This document shows, piece by piece, positions 6,355 through 14,089 of a DNA stretch of 14,089 bases. Source of the stretch: FEN-1297 sp964498065 (GTDB lineage Bacteria > Bacteroidota > Ignavibacteria > Ignavibacteriales > Ignavibacteriaceae); NCBI GenBank assembly GCA_964498065.1, contig CAZCFZ010000095.1, forward strand, positions 1 to 14,089. The letters run 5' to 3'. Both the position numbers and the translations under genes were made by a program. The notes beneath the pieces are model-generated. The model was not told the origin of the DNA and did no database searches. It saw nothing but the letters and a program-made list of their open reading frames with translations. Numbering within the stretch: position 1 is the stretch's first letter; each line of letters starts with the position of its first letter.

Positions 6355-9345
6355 ATGATTGGTAAAACTATATCTCATTATAGAATTCTCGAGAAACTCG
6401 GCGAAGGAGGGATGGGAGAAGTATATAAAGTCGAGGATACCAAGCTTGAACGAATTGTAGCCATTAAATTCTTACCTACGGAATTAAGCAAAGATGAAGA
6501 AGCAAAAAAACGTTTTATTCATGAAGCACAGGCTGCTTCTGCATTAGAACATAATAATATCTGCAACATTCATGAGATCGATCAGACTGAAGATGATCAA
6601 TTATTTGTTGTTATGACCTGCTACGAGGGGGAAACATTAGAAGAGAAAATTGAAAAAAGACCGTTGAAAATTGATGACGCTATTGATATTACGATCCAGA
6701 TTTCTCAAGGATTAACTAAAGCACATGAAAAGGGAATTATCCACCGGGATATAAAACCATCGAATATATTTATAACAACAGAAGGGATAGTTAAAATAAT
6801 AGATTTCGGACTTGCGAAACTATCCGGTAAAACTGTTCTTACAAAAGAAGGCTCAACTTTAGGAACAGTAAATTTCATGTCGCCTGAACAGATAAAGGGA
6901 CAAGAAGTAGACAGAAGAACAGATATTTGGTCGCTCGGGGTAGTATTGTATCAAATGATAACGGGTCAGCTTCCATTCAAAGGTGAATATGATCAATCAA
7001 TATTTTATTCGATAATAAACGAAGAACCGGAACCGGTAACAGGCTTACGTTCCGGCGTGCCAATGGAGTTGGAACGAATAGTGATCAAGGCATTGGCAAA
7101 AAATCCGGTTGACCGCTACCAGCATGTTGATGAATTAATCGTTGATTTGAAACATCTTCAAAAAAGTAAAGAAACTACAACTGCACCTAGTCAAATCGAA
7201 ATACCAGCAGCAAATAAGTCGGTAAAAAATAAATATATAATTTTTGCAACTGTTTTTATTATTCTTGTAATCTCATTCCTTTTCATAAAACCGATTTTAT
7301 TCGATGAGATTACAGCGGCAGACGCTAAGCCGATTGCTGTTATTGCCTTTGCTAATCAAACCGGAAACACTTCATACGATTACCTGCGTGAAGCTATACC
7401 AAATCTTTTAATTACAAGCTTGGAACAGTCTAAGTATCTGAGAGTGATGACCTGGGAAAGGATGAATGATGTATTGAAACAAATGGGAAAAGGGAATATT
7501 GGAGAAATAAGTAAGGAACTGGGATTTGAATTGTGCCGACACGAAGGAATTCATGCAATAGTGATCGGAAGCTATGTAAAGGCCGGAGATACTTTTGTTA
7601 CCGATGTTAAAGTACTCGATGCGACTACTAAAGAGCTTCTTAAATCTGTAAGTACAAAAGGTCAGGGAGTACAGAGTATTTTAAATACACAAATAGATGA
7701 GCTCAGTAAAGAAATTGCTAAAGGAGTAGGACTGTCAAAGAAAAAAATCGAATCTGCTCCAACTCAAATTGCGGAAGTGACAACTTCTTCCATGGATGCT
7801 TATAACTTTTTCCTAAGAGGCAGAGATGAATATGAAAGATTTAATTATACCGAAGCTAGCAGGTACTTGGAAAATGCTGTTTCTATAGATACTAATTTTG
7901 CAATAGCATATCTTTATCTTGCTAGAACATATGGTTCTTTAGTTGAACTTGGAAAAAGGAAACAAGCCATAGTAAAGGCAAAAACTCTTTCATACAAGGC
8001 TCCTGAAAAAGAAATGCTTGCAATAGAATCTGAATATGCTTCAATAATAGAAAGAAATACTTTAAGGCGATTTAACATTCTTACAGAATTAGTAAAAAAA
8101 TATCCTAGTGAAAAAAGATTTCATAATGAGCTGGGGCAATATTTTCAAAGCTGGTCTCGAGTAAAAGAAGCTCAAGTGGAGTATGAAAAGGCGATTCAAC
8201 TCGATCCTAATTTTGCGTCGCCGGTAAACGGACTTGCTTACATTTATGCGGCACAAAATCTTTACGAAAAAGCTATTGACGCTTTACAAAGATATGCCGT
8301 ACTTTCTCCCGGAGATGCAAATCCATTCGACTCAATGGGTGAAATATATATGTTAATGGGAAATCTGAAAGCGTCTATTTCTAAATATAAGGAGGCACTT
8401 CGTATTCAGCCGTCTTTTTACCTTGGTTATAACAGTCTTGCTTATGTCTTAGCACTTAATGAAAATTATCCCGAATGCTTAAATTATATTGATAGCTTAA
8501 TTATTAAGGGGCCATCAAAAGGAATTAAAGGTAATAGCAGTTGCTGGAAATCAGTCTATCTCTATCTAGCTGGGCGAGAAATTGAATCCAATCGTCAAAT
8601 TGATCAAATAGAAATGTACGCTAAAAAAATGTCGGATAGTCTATTTTTTGCACCTATGTACTGGATAAAAGCATGGAATGAATTAAACCACGGAAATATA
8701 AGGGATGCTCGAACTGATTTTGAAACTTTTTATTCCCTAAAAACTTTTCAAAATCCGGTACTTAATGAGACATTGAGAGCGTATCATCTTGCAAATGTAT
8801 TTTTAAGACAAGGACTAATCGATTCTGCCGCCTCAAAATGTTCTGAGATAAAATCAAATCTCAGCCGATTAGATGCTCTTCGCGGCATCATTATTATGCA
8901 GAATGGTATTCTTGAAGCAGAAATTCTTCTTGCCAAGGGACAACCAGATGAAGCAATTCGTGTTTACAGAAGTACTCCGGTAATTAAAGCTTCAATGGGT
9001 GTCGGGTGGGTAATGCCTATGTACAGTGTTCCTTATATTAGGGACGTAGTCCCGTGTGCCTTTATAAAAATGGGAAAACCCGACAGTGCGATTGTTGAAT
9101 ACGAAAAACTGTTGAAGATTGATCCAAACAGTAAAGATCGTCGGCTTATAAATCCTATTTATCATTATCGGCTGGCTAAGCTTTCCGAACAAATAGGTAA
9201 ATATGATAAAGCAAAAGCCGAATACTCTAGATTCCTGGAATTATGGAAATATGCTGAAAAAGATCAACCTGCACTGATAGATGTAAAGAAAAGTTTATTA
9301 AAACTCAATTCTGACAAATATAAAAAAGATCAAACAAAACTTTGA
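6355..9345 (+). CDS. Receptor-type Ser/Thr protein kinase with TolB/FlgO-like and TPR domains (kinase 3)
   Basis: This is the largest of the three kinases, with 996 residues from the preferred start or 1000 from the ATG at 6343; numbers below use the longer form. The kinase covers about 13-270: GEGGMGEVY (20-28), Lys42 in VAIK, HRDIKPSN with Asp136, DFG at 154-156, SPE at 180-182. A Thr/Pro/Ala-containing linker (277-290) precedes the membrane helix (about 297-317). The next domain (about 328-460, IAVIAFANQTGN at the start, HAIVIGSYVKAGD at 404-416) is TolB/FlgO-like but diverged from that of kinase 2. A longer TPR region follows (about 485-975), with clear repeats near 590-693 and 939-972 and less regular helices between. 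The extra length lies in this region. Kinase 3 has the same leader and start arrangement as kinase 2, so a duplication followed by sensor divergence is likely. A convergent gene begins on the other strand after 106 bp. Signal and targets are unknown. Confidence 0.9.
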   Translation: MIGKTISHYRILEKLGEGGMGEVYKVEDTKLERIVAIKFLPTELSKDEEAKKRFIHEAQAASALEHNNICNIHEIDQTEDDQLFVVMTCYEGETLEEKIEKRPLKIDDAIDITIQISQGLTKAHEKGIIHRDIKPSNIFITTEGIVKIIDFGLAKLSGKTVLTKEGSTLGTVNFMSPEQIKGQEVDRRTDIWSLGVVLYQMITGQLPFKGEYDQSIFYSIINEEPEPVTGLRSGVPMELERIVIKALAKNPVDRYQHVDELIVDLKHLQKSKETTTAPSQIEIPAANKSVKNKYIIFATVFIILVISFLFIKPILFDEITAADAKPIAVIAFANQTGNTSYDYLREAIPNLLITSLEQSKYLRVMTWERMNDVLKQMGKGNIGEISKELGFELCRHEGIHAIVIGSYVKAGDTFVTDVKVLDATTKELLKSVSTKGQGVQSILNTQIDELSKEIAKGVGLSKKKIESAPTQIAEVTTSSMDAYNFFLRGRDEYERFNYTEASRYLENAVSIDTNFAIAYLYLARTYGSLVELGKRKQAIVKAKTLSYKAPEKEMLAIESEYASIIERNTLRRFNILTELVKKYPSEKRFHNELGQYFQSWSRVKEAQVEYEKAIQLDPNFASPVNGLAYIYAAQNLYEKAIDALQRYAVLSPGDANPFDSMGEIYMLMGNLKASISKYKEALRIQPSFYLGYNSLAYVLALNENYPECLNYIDSLIIKGPSKGIKGNSSCWKSVYLYLAGREIESNRQIDQIEMYAKKMSDSLFFAPMYWIKAWNELNHGNIRDARTDFETFYSLKTFQNPVLNETLRAYHLANVFLRQGLIDSAASKCSEIKSNLSRLDALRGIIIMQNGILEAEILLAKGQPDEAIRVYRSTPVIKASMGVGWVMPMYSVPYIRDVVPCAFIKMGKPDSAIVEYEKLLKIDPNSKDRRLINPIYHYRLAKLSEQIGKYDKAKAEYSRFLELWKYAEKDQPALIDVKKSLLKLNSDKYKKDQTKL

Positions 9346-9451
9346 ATCTTCAATTCCATTTCATTAAAGCAAAATTACTGTTAGATTCTAGATTTAAATA
9401 ATCAGCTATTTGTAATTCCAATAATGTGATATCTTAAGTAATGAAACTCCA

Positions 9452-10822
9452 TCATTGATGTTGCTGATCTTCTTCTTTCAAATATAAAATTCTGCCATTT
9501 AAAGTAATATTAGCACTTCTATCATTTCTCAAATCATAAAAAGTATATTTACCATTTTCCGAAAGAAGAATGAAATCATCATCCCACCATCCTTCAACCT
9601 TGACTCGGCCTTCATAATTATCAATAAGAGTCTTTTCACTTTTTGAATCTTTATTATAAATAATACATTTATTAATAACACTGTTCAACGATAGATCCTG
9701 CCTATTAATAAAAAGGTATTTCCCGGAAGGAGACCATTTATAATCTATATAATTAAATACTGTTGCACCGTTTGGTAATGTTTTGGGAATATCAAATTCT
9801 GTTTTTACTCCTCCAACACTGTCAACCTCGTATGTTTTAAGATTAGTTAGTTGTTTTGAATTTACATCATAAAAAAATAGATATCTTATATCAGTATAAT
9901 TTTTGGTAGCCGTATTATAATTTATAGATCCGACTTTCAAAAACGAAATAATATTTCCTGCAGGCGACCAAGTTACGTCTTTAAACCCGGATGGTGTATG
10001 AGAAATTGTTTCTCCTGCTGATCTGCTGACCTTTTGTACAACCAGCTCTTCCTCATTAATAGATTTCCCATTTTCATCTCTAAAAACTTTATTAGGTATG
10101 TGAAAAAATTCTTTACCTGATGTTGACATTTCAAAATACACAAGCCCATTAGAATTATCTTCTTTCTTAAACTCCTTAAATAATTTATTGTTATTCTTTT
10201 CAATTAAATAATATTCATTTTGGTAATCGCTGTTCCCCGGATCAAATTCATAAAGCAAATATTTATTAGCTATAAATCCGACCAGGCGGTTGCCTTTAGC
10301 CGGAGTAAATGTTTTTATAGCTTTGTTCTTATCGACATTTATCAGCGAGGTATATTTCTCTTCCGGATATAAGTAATTATTGTTTGAACTTATGTTGCAG
10401 TACAATAATGAATCATTTTTCCAGGCAAGATCTACTCCGTTTTTACCGCGGTCGCTCTTAAGCCAGGCAAGGTTTCTATTGTTTAAATTTATTGAGTAAA
10501 CATTAGTTCTGTTTTTTAAGGAATCAAAATCATAAAAGGCGAGAAATTTGTCGGATGGTGAGAGTTTAAAATTATCTGCTGATAATCCGTAGTTTGATGG
10601 CAAGTTTAAAATTAATTTTTTAACGCTGTCTTTAGAATTTACATACCAAATACCCGGCTGTTTTCCAGAATTATCAATATAAATGCCTGAATAATTTAAT
10701 TTCGGTTTCGCCTCAATTTTTTTTGTCTTTTCGACTTTATTTGTTTCAATATTTGATGAACTGCCACAATGGAAATTTAATAAAGAAAAAATGATTACAA
10801 CCGTTGATATTAATAATTTCAT
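9452..10822 (-). CDS. Lipoprotein with TolB/PD40-like beta-propeller repeats
   Basis: From the ATG at 10820-10822 this is a 456-residue lipoprotein. It starts MKLLISTVVIIFSLLNFHC: a short basic N-terminus, a hydrophobic core and a lipidated Cys19 followed by GSSS. An upstream in-frame ATG (10880-10882) would add 20 residues and bury the signal; AAGGTG 5 nt before the inner ATG supports the shorter form. A Lys/Glu-rich linker follows. The rest contains recurring WSPxGK-type blades: KLSPSDKFLAFYD, DLAWKNDSLLYCN, MSTSGKEFFHIP, VTWSPAGNIISFLK and YKWSPSGKYLFINR. These are typical of PD40/WD40-like propellers in TolB and the N-terminal domain of prolyl oligopeptidase relatives. No peptidase domain follows, so it is probably a binding or scaffolding protein on the envelope, not an enzyme. 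It is convergent with the kinases and divergent from the GH3 gene. Its partner is unknown. Confidence 0.8.
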   Translation of the reverse strand: MKLLISTVVIIFSLLNFHCGSSSNIETNKVEKTKKIEAKPKLNYSGIYIDNSGKQPGIWYVNSKDSVKKLILNLPSNYGLSADNFKLSPSDKFLAFYDFDSLKNRTNVYSINLNNRNLAWLKSDRGKNGVDLAWKNDSLLYCNISSNNNYLYPEEKYTSLINVDKNKAIKTFTPAKGNRLVGFIANKYLLYEFDPGNSDYQNEYYLIEKNNNKLFKEFKKEDNSNGLVYFEMSTSGKEFFHIPNKVFRDENGKSINEEELVVQKVSRSAGETISHTPSGFKDVTWSPAGNIISFLKVGSINYNTATKNYTDIRYLFFYDVNSKQLTNLKTYEVDSVGGVKTEFDIPKTLPNGATVFNYIDYKWSPSGKYLFINRQDLSLNSVINKCIIYNKDSKSEKTLIDNYEGRVKVEGWWDDDFILLSENGKYTFYDLRNDRSANITLNGRILYLKEEDQQHQ

Positions 10823-11056
10823 TAACACACCTTCACCAGTTTGGAAATAACTTTTATTTAAAACTTTTAACCATCTGAACAATTTATAAAATACTATTAT
10901 AAAAATAATTAATCATCCTCATTTAGCCATATTACCTTGGGCGAACATTTTAATTGTTTATTACATTTCTTTAGAATCACGTTTTAATTCGATAAAAATT
11001 ATTTATTAATAAAAAACGGTTTATCATTTTAATAAAAAGGATTATACAATAGTGTG

Positions 11057-11076
11057 AAAAACAACTAAAAACAACT
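11057..11076 (+). repeat. Perfect tandem 10-bp repeat upstream of the GH3 promoter
   Basis: AAAAACAACT occurs twice head to tail (11057-11066, 11067-11076), a spacing of about one helical turn, and ends 10 bp before TTGACA. The position fits an activator or operator site, or an intrinsically curved A-tract. No regulator can be named. Confidence 0.6.
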
Positions 11077-11086
11077 GGTATATATT

Positions 11087-11119
11087 TTGACATTCAAATA
11101 GATTGAGCAATAAATATTG
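11087..11119 (+). promoter_or_regulatory. Candidate promoter of the GH3 gene
   Basis: TTTTGACA ends at 11092 and includes both a perfect TTGACA (-35) and the TTTG (-33) used by Bacteroidota sigma factors. Downstream, TAAATATTG (11111-11119) resembles a Bacteroidota -7 element (TAnnTTTG) with one extra base, or a poor -10 after an 18-nt spacer. Transcription would start near 11120-11127, leaving a leader of about 40 nt before the ATG at 11164. Confidence 0.4.
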
Positions 11120-11163
11120 TAATGCAAAACTTAATATCGATTAACTCAAATAAGGAATTACAA

Positions 11164-14007
11164 ATGCGGTTGTTTAGTCATAGATTCATACTCTTTCTCT
11201 TGATTGTATCCTTCATCTCGGCAGTAAATGTTTTTTCACAAACACCGGTTTATCTTGACTCAACAAAATCCGTTGACGCGAGAGTACAGGACCTTCTAAA
11301 TAGAATGACACTTGATGAGAAGATCGGCCAGATGATGCAGGTTGATCATACCGGTATAATAAATAATAAGCAGGATATTATAAATTATTATATCGGTTCC
11401 ATATTAAGCGGCGGTGATTCGGATATTGGAAATAATACTACTGTTGAATGGGCTAATTTATATGACACTCTTCAAAGTTATGCTTTAAAGACTTCTCTTA
11501 AAATACCAATAATTTACGGGATAGATGCCGTACACGGAAACAACAATATCTATGGCGCTACTATATTTCCGCATAATATTGGTATGGGATGCACGCGCGA
11601 TACTGAACTGGTTAAAGAGGAAGGAAGAATCACTGCAGAAGAGTTATCAGCTACCGGAATTGATTGGGCATTTGCGCCATGTGTAGCTGATCCCAGAGAT
11701 ATGAGATGGGGCAGAACTTATGAAGGATTCGGCGAAACCCCGGAACTTGCAGGCGAATTAGGTGCAGCGGAAATTAAAGGTCTACAGGTAGATAATTTAG
11801 ATGGAAGTACAAGTATATTGGCATGTGCAAAACATTATCTGGGAGACGGCGGTACACAAAACGGACAGAATGAAGGTAATGTTATTGCTGATGATACAAC
11901 TGTAAGAAGTTTATTCCTGCCGCAATATATAGATGCCGTCAATTCAGGTGTGGGAAGTGTTATGGCTTCTTACAGCAGCATAAACGGAGTGAAGATGCAC
12001 GCTTCCAAATACTGGCTGACGGATGTTTTGAAAGATGAACTGGGCTTTAAAGGTTTTATAGTCTCAGATTGGGCAGCTATTGACCAGTTAGGTAGCGATT
12101 ATGAGCAGGATGTACAAACTTCTATAAATGCCGGCATCGATATGGTTATGCTTCCGACGAGGTATAAGGATTTTTATAATGCAATGAAAGATCTCGTAAA
12201 CACAGGTAAAATATCAATTGACCGCGTTAATGATGCTGTCTCAAGAATATTAGGAATAAAATTTAAGCTTGGTTTATTTGAAAGACCGTATGCAGATAGA
12301 TCCCTTATTGACTCTGTCGGGTCATTCAGCCATAGGCAGATAGCAAGAAAGGCAGTAAGAGAATCACTTGTGTTATTGAAAAGAAAAGATAATGTACTTC
12401 CAATATCTAAAACAAACGCAAGTATTCTTGTAGCAGGAGATCACGCTGATAATATCGGCTATCAATGTGGCGGCTGGACAATATCATGGCAGGGCGGCAG
12501 CGGTAATATAACTCCGGGAACTTCAATTCTTCAAGGAATGGAACATGCGGCACCGAATGATCATATAGATTATTCAGAAACTGGAGATTTCGCTAATACT
12601 AAAGCTGATTATTCAGTTGTGGTAATTGGTGAAAAGCCATATGCTGAAGGCGCAGGAGATAGGACTGATCTTAATCTTGCAAAATCAGACATCGATTTAA
12701 AAAAAAAAATGAAAAGCTATGGTAATCCAGTTGTAGTTATTTTAATTTCAGGAAGGCCGATGATTATTACGCCTATACTTCATTACTCAGATGCGATAAT
12801 TGCTGCTTGGCTGCCGGGAACCGAAGGAGAAGGAATATCGGATGTATTATTCGGAGATTATTCTCCAAAAGGTTTATTATCTCATACATGGCCTGAGGAT
12901 ATGAGTCAGGTTCCGATGAACATCGGAGATAAAGTTTATGATCCTTTATATTCTTATGGTTACGGAATAACAACATTTGCAAACTCTGCTTTGGGTTCAG
13001 CACCGGTTCTAATGTCTTCAATAATAACAAGCGACGGGCATCATATAGAGCTCACATTTAATAAAGGAATGAAAGATCCTTCATCAGCCAGCATGAACTT
13101 CACAATCATGAGGAATAATTCTCAATATAATATAAATCTAAGTGCAGCATTAAAGACAAATGATAGTACCACAATTGTATTGACATCAGACAGTACATTT
13201 AATGCCGGAGATTCTGTAACTATATCATATAAATTGGGAAATATTGAATCGTTGGACGGAGGCATTCTTCAGCCGTTTAATAATTTTGAAATTTACAACT
13301 GGGTAGTTGGTCAAGTTCAAATAAATGTTCCGGGTAAAATTGAAGCGGAAGATTTTACAGATATGTACGGAGTGCAAACTGAGAGTTGTTCGGATGTTGG
13401 TTTCGGAGAAGATGTTGGCTGGATTGATAATGGAGACTGGATGGAATACGGACTTAATGTTAGCTCAACGGGGCAATATAATCTATCATTAAGAATTGCC
13501 AGTTTATCTCAAGCGGGAGGTATAATCATAACAAGCGGTAACACTAATCTTGGTACAATTAATTTGCCTGTAACCGGAGGCTGGCAGACATGGACTACCG
13601 TAACAAAGATCATCAACCTGAATGCCGGGCAGCAGACATTGAGACTAACTGCTCAGACTGGAGGCTTTAATTTAAATTGGCTGAACTTTGATAAGATAAC
13701 TGGTGTTAATAATGATGCACTCAAAATTCCTAGCAAGATTGGTTTGGAACAGAATTATCCTAATCCATTTAATCCCAGCACAAGTATAAAATATGAAATA
13801 AGCAGCAGGCAATATGTTAGTCTAAAAATTTATGATCTTTCCGGAAGAGAAGTAGCTACACTGGTAGATGAAGAAAAACCCACAGGTAGTTATGAAGTCG
13901 AATTCAATCCAGCATCGGTTATCAGGCATTTGGCATCCGGAGTTTATTTCTATCAATTAAAAGCAGGCAAATATGTGGGCACAAAGAAAATGATTTTATT
14001 GAAATAG
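11164..14007 (+). CDS. Secreted GH3 beta-glucosidase/exo-beta-glucanase with Ig-like, CBM6 and T9SS sorting domains
   Basis: This 947-residue enzyme should release glucose from the non-reducing ends of beta-glucans or cello-/laminari-oligosaccharides outside the cell. AAGGA 8 nt before the ATG at 11164, and a clean signal peptide (MRLFSHRF, hydrophobic core, VFSQ), favour this start over an in-frame ATG at 11122. GH3 N-domain: about 40-370, with RWGRTYEGFG (181-190), KH (223-224) and the nucleophile Asp302 in VSDW. GH3 C-domain: about 404-606, with GGWTISWQGG (436-445) and VIGEKPYAE, whose first Glu (490) is the likely acid/base by analogy with barley exo-glucanase ExoI. An Ig-like (SwmB/Big-type) domain follows (about 612-713), then a CBM6 (about 722-846; GKIEAEDF near the start, GGFNLNWLNFD near the end). 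The last 90 or so residues are a T9SS type A sorting domain (QNYPNPFNPST, LSGREVATLVD, GVYFYQLKAG), implying export through type IX secretion and surface attachment or release. Exact linkage specificity is inferred. Confidence 0.92.
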   Translation: MRLFSHRFILFLLIVSFISAVNVFSQTPVYLDSTKSVDARVQDLLNRMTLDEKIGQMMQVDHTGIINNKQDIINYYIGSILSGGDSDIGNNTTVEWANLYDTLQSYALKTSLKIPIIYGIDAVHGNNNIYGATIFPHNIGMGCTRDTELVKEEGRITAEELSATGIDWAFAPCVADPRDMRWGRTYEGFGETPELAGELGAAEIKGLQVDNLDGSTSILACAKHYLGDGGTQNGQNEGNVIADDTTVRSLFLPQYIDAVNSGVGSVMASYSSINGVKMHASKYWLTDVLKDELGFKGFIVSDWAAIDQLGSDYEQDVQTSINAGIDMVMLPTRYKDFYNAMKDLVNTGKISIDRVNDAVSRILGIKFKLGLFERPYADRSLIDSVGSFSHRQIARKAVRESLVLLKRKDNVLPISKTNASILVAGDHADNIGYQCGGWTISWQGGSGNITPGTSILQGMEHAAPNDHIDYSETGDFANTKADYSVVVIGEKPYAEGAGDRTDLNLAKSDIDLKKKMKSYGNPVVVILISGRPMIITPILHYSDAIIAAWLPGTEGEGISDVLFGDYSPKGLLSHTWPEDMSQVPMNIGDKVYDPLYSYGYGITTFANSALGSAPVLMSSIITSDGHHIELTFNKGMKDPSSASMNFTIMRNNSQYNINLSAALKTNDSTTIVLTSDSTFNAGDSVTISYKLGNIESLDGGILQPFNNFEIYNWVVGQVQINVPGKIEAEDFTDMYGVQTESCSDVGFGEDVGWIDNGDWMEYGLNVSSTGQYNLSLRIASLSQAGGIIITSGNTNLGTINLPVTGGWQTWTTVTKIINLNAGQQTLRLTAQTGGFNLNWLNFDKITGVNNDALKIPSKIGLEQNYPNPFNPSTSIKYEISSRQYVSLKIYDLSGREVATLVDEEKPTGSYEVEFNPASVIRHLASGVYFYQLKAGKYVGTKKMILLK

Positions 14008-14047
14008 TATCAAATGATACCAAAGGAAAGACAAAATAAATTAAGAA

Positions 14048-14078
14048 TCAGCCGGTAATAAGTCAAGATACTGGCTGA
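14048..14078 (+). terminator. Candidate terminator hairpin after the GH3 gene
   Basis: TCAGCCGGTA (14048-14057) pairs with TACTGGCTGA (14069-14078): a 10-bp stem with one G-T wobble and an 11-nt loop, 40 bp after the stop codon. There is no U run directly after it, so it may be a stabilising 3' structure or a terminator of a type not needing a strong U tract. Confidence 0.5.
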
Positions 14079-14089
14079 CGACAGATTTA

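Larger units (their letters stand above)
10823..11163. other. Divergent intergenic region between the propeller lipoprotein and GH3 genes
   Basis: No gene is supported in these 341 bp. The side facing the GH3 gene has a perfect 10-bp tandem repeat (11057-11076) and a TTGACA element (11087-11092). On the - strand a TATAAT (10896-10901) faces the lipoprotein gene, but no matching -35 is visible at the proper distance. Both outer in-frame ATGs (10882 and 11122) fall in this region and are judged not to be starts. Confidence 0.5.

Noticed and set aside
9346..9451. Possible bidirectional terminator between kinase 3 and the convergent lipoprotein gene
   Set aside because: Only short or widely spaced complementary stretches were found (for example ATTAC/GTAAT and CATCA/TGATG); none makes a convincing stem.
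10823..10882. N-terminal extension of the propeller lipoprotein from the ATG at 10880-10882
   Set aside because: It would place 20 polar/aromatic residues before a textbook lipoprotein signal, and the inner ATG has its own AAGGTG site.
11122..11163. N-terminal extension of the GH3 protein from the ATG at 11122
   Set aside because: It lies at or near the predicted transcription start, lacks a ribosome binding site, and the inner ATG has AAGGA and begins a clean signal peptide.
12773..13030. 85-codon - strand reading frame inside the GH3 gene
   Set aside because: It is antisense to the conserved GH3 C-domain and has no independent evidence.
14007..14020. Inverted repeat GTATCA/TGATAC at the GH3 stop codon
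   Set aside because: The 2-nt spacer is too short for a stable full hairpin and the stem is AT-rich; the hairpin at 14048-14078 is a better gene-end signal.

Overview
This AT-rich window most likely comes from a bacterium of the Ignavibacteria (Bacteroidota/Chlorobi group). The best evidence is the C-terminus of the last gene, which ends in a type IX secretion (T9SS) type A sorting domain with the QNYPNPFNPST motif common in that lineage. Kinase-TolB-like-TPR receptor fusions, lipoproteins with beta-propeller repeats and low GC fit the same picture. This assignment is inference; no rRNA or other marker gene is present.

Layout. Positions 209-9345 hold four genes on the + strand. Three encode large paralogous receptor-type Ser/Thr kinases, each with a cytoplasmic PknB-like kinase, one transmembrane helix, a TolB/FlgO-like domain and a TPR array. 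Between the first and second lies a small lipoprotein (2925-3359) that looks like a degenerate cupredoxin. A strong hairpin (3434-3462) separates the first kinase and the lipoprotein from the second and third kinases, so there are probably two transcription units. The second and third kinase genes carry nearly the same leader (about 85% identical over 80 bp, ungapped), which marks them as products of a tandem duplication. Positions 9452-10822 on the - strand encode a lipoprotein with TolB/PD40-like beta-propeller repeats, convergent with the kinases. After a 341-bp divergent intergenic region, 11164-14007 encodes a secreted GH3 beta-glucosidase of the plant/bacterial exo-beta-glucanase type, with an Ig-like domain, a CBM6 and the T9SS sorting domain. 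A hairpin follows it.

How the genes may work together. All three kinases retain the catalytic residues and differ mainly in the region after the membrane helix. They look like parallel sensors with a shared intracellular output and diverged inputs. The two lipoproteins could be envelope-side partners, but only proximity supports that. The GH3 enzyme has its own promoter-like region and is probably an independent polysaccharide-degradation gene. Nothing here is clearly a wholly new system. The most unusual elements are the kinase array with its duplicated leader, the ligand-less cupredoxin-like lipoprotein, and a perfect 10-bp tandem repeat just upstream of a TTGACA element before the GH3 gene. 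No tRNA, rRNA, CRISPR or insertion sequence was recognised.
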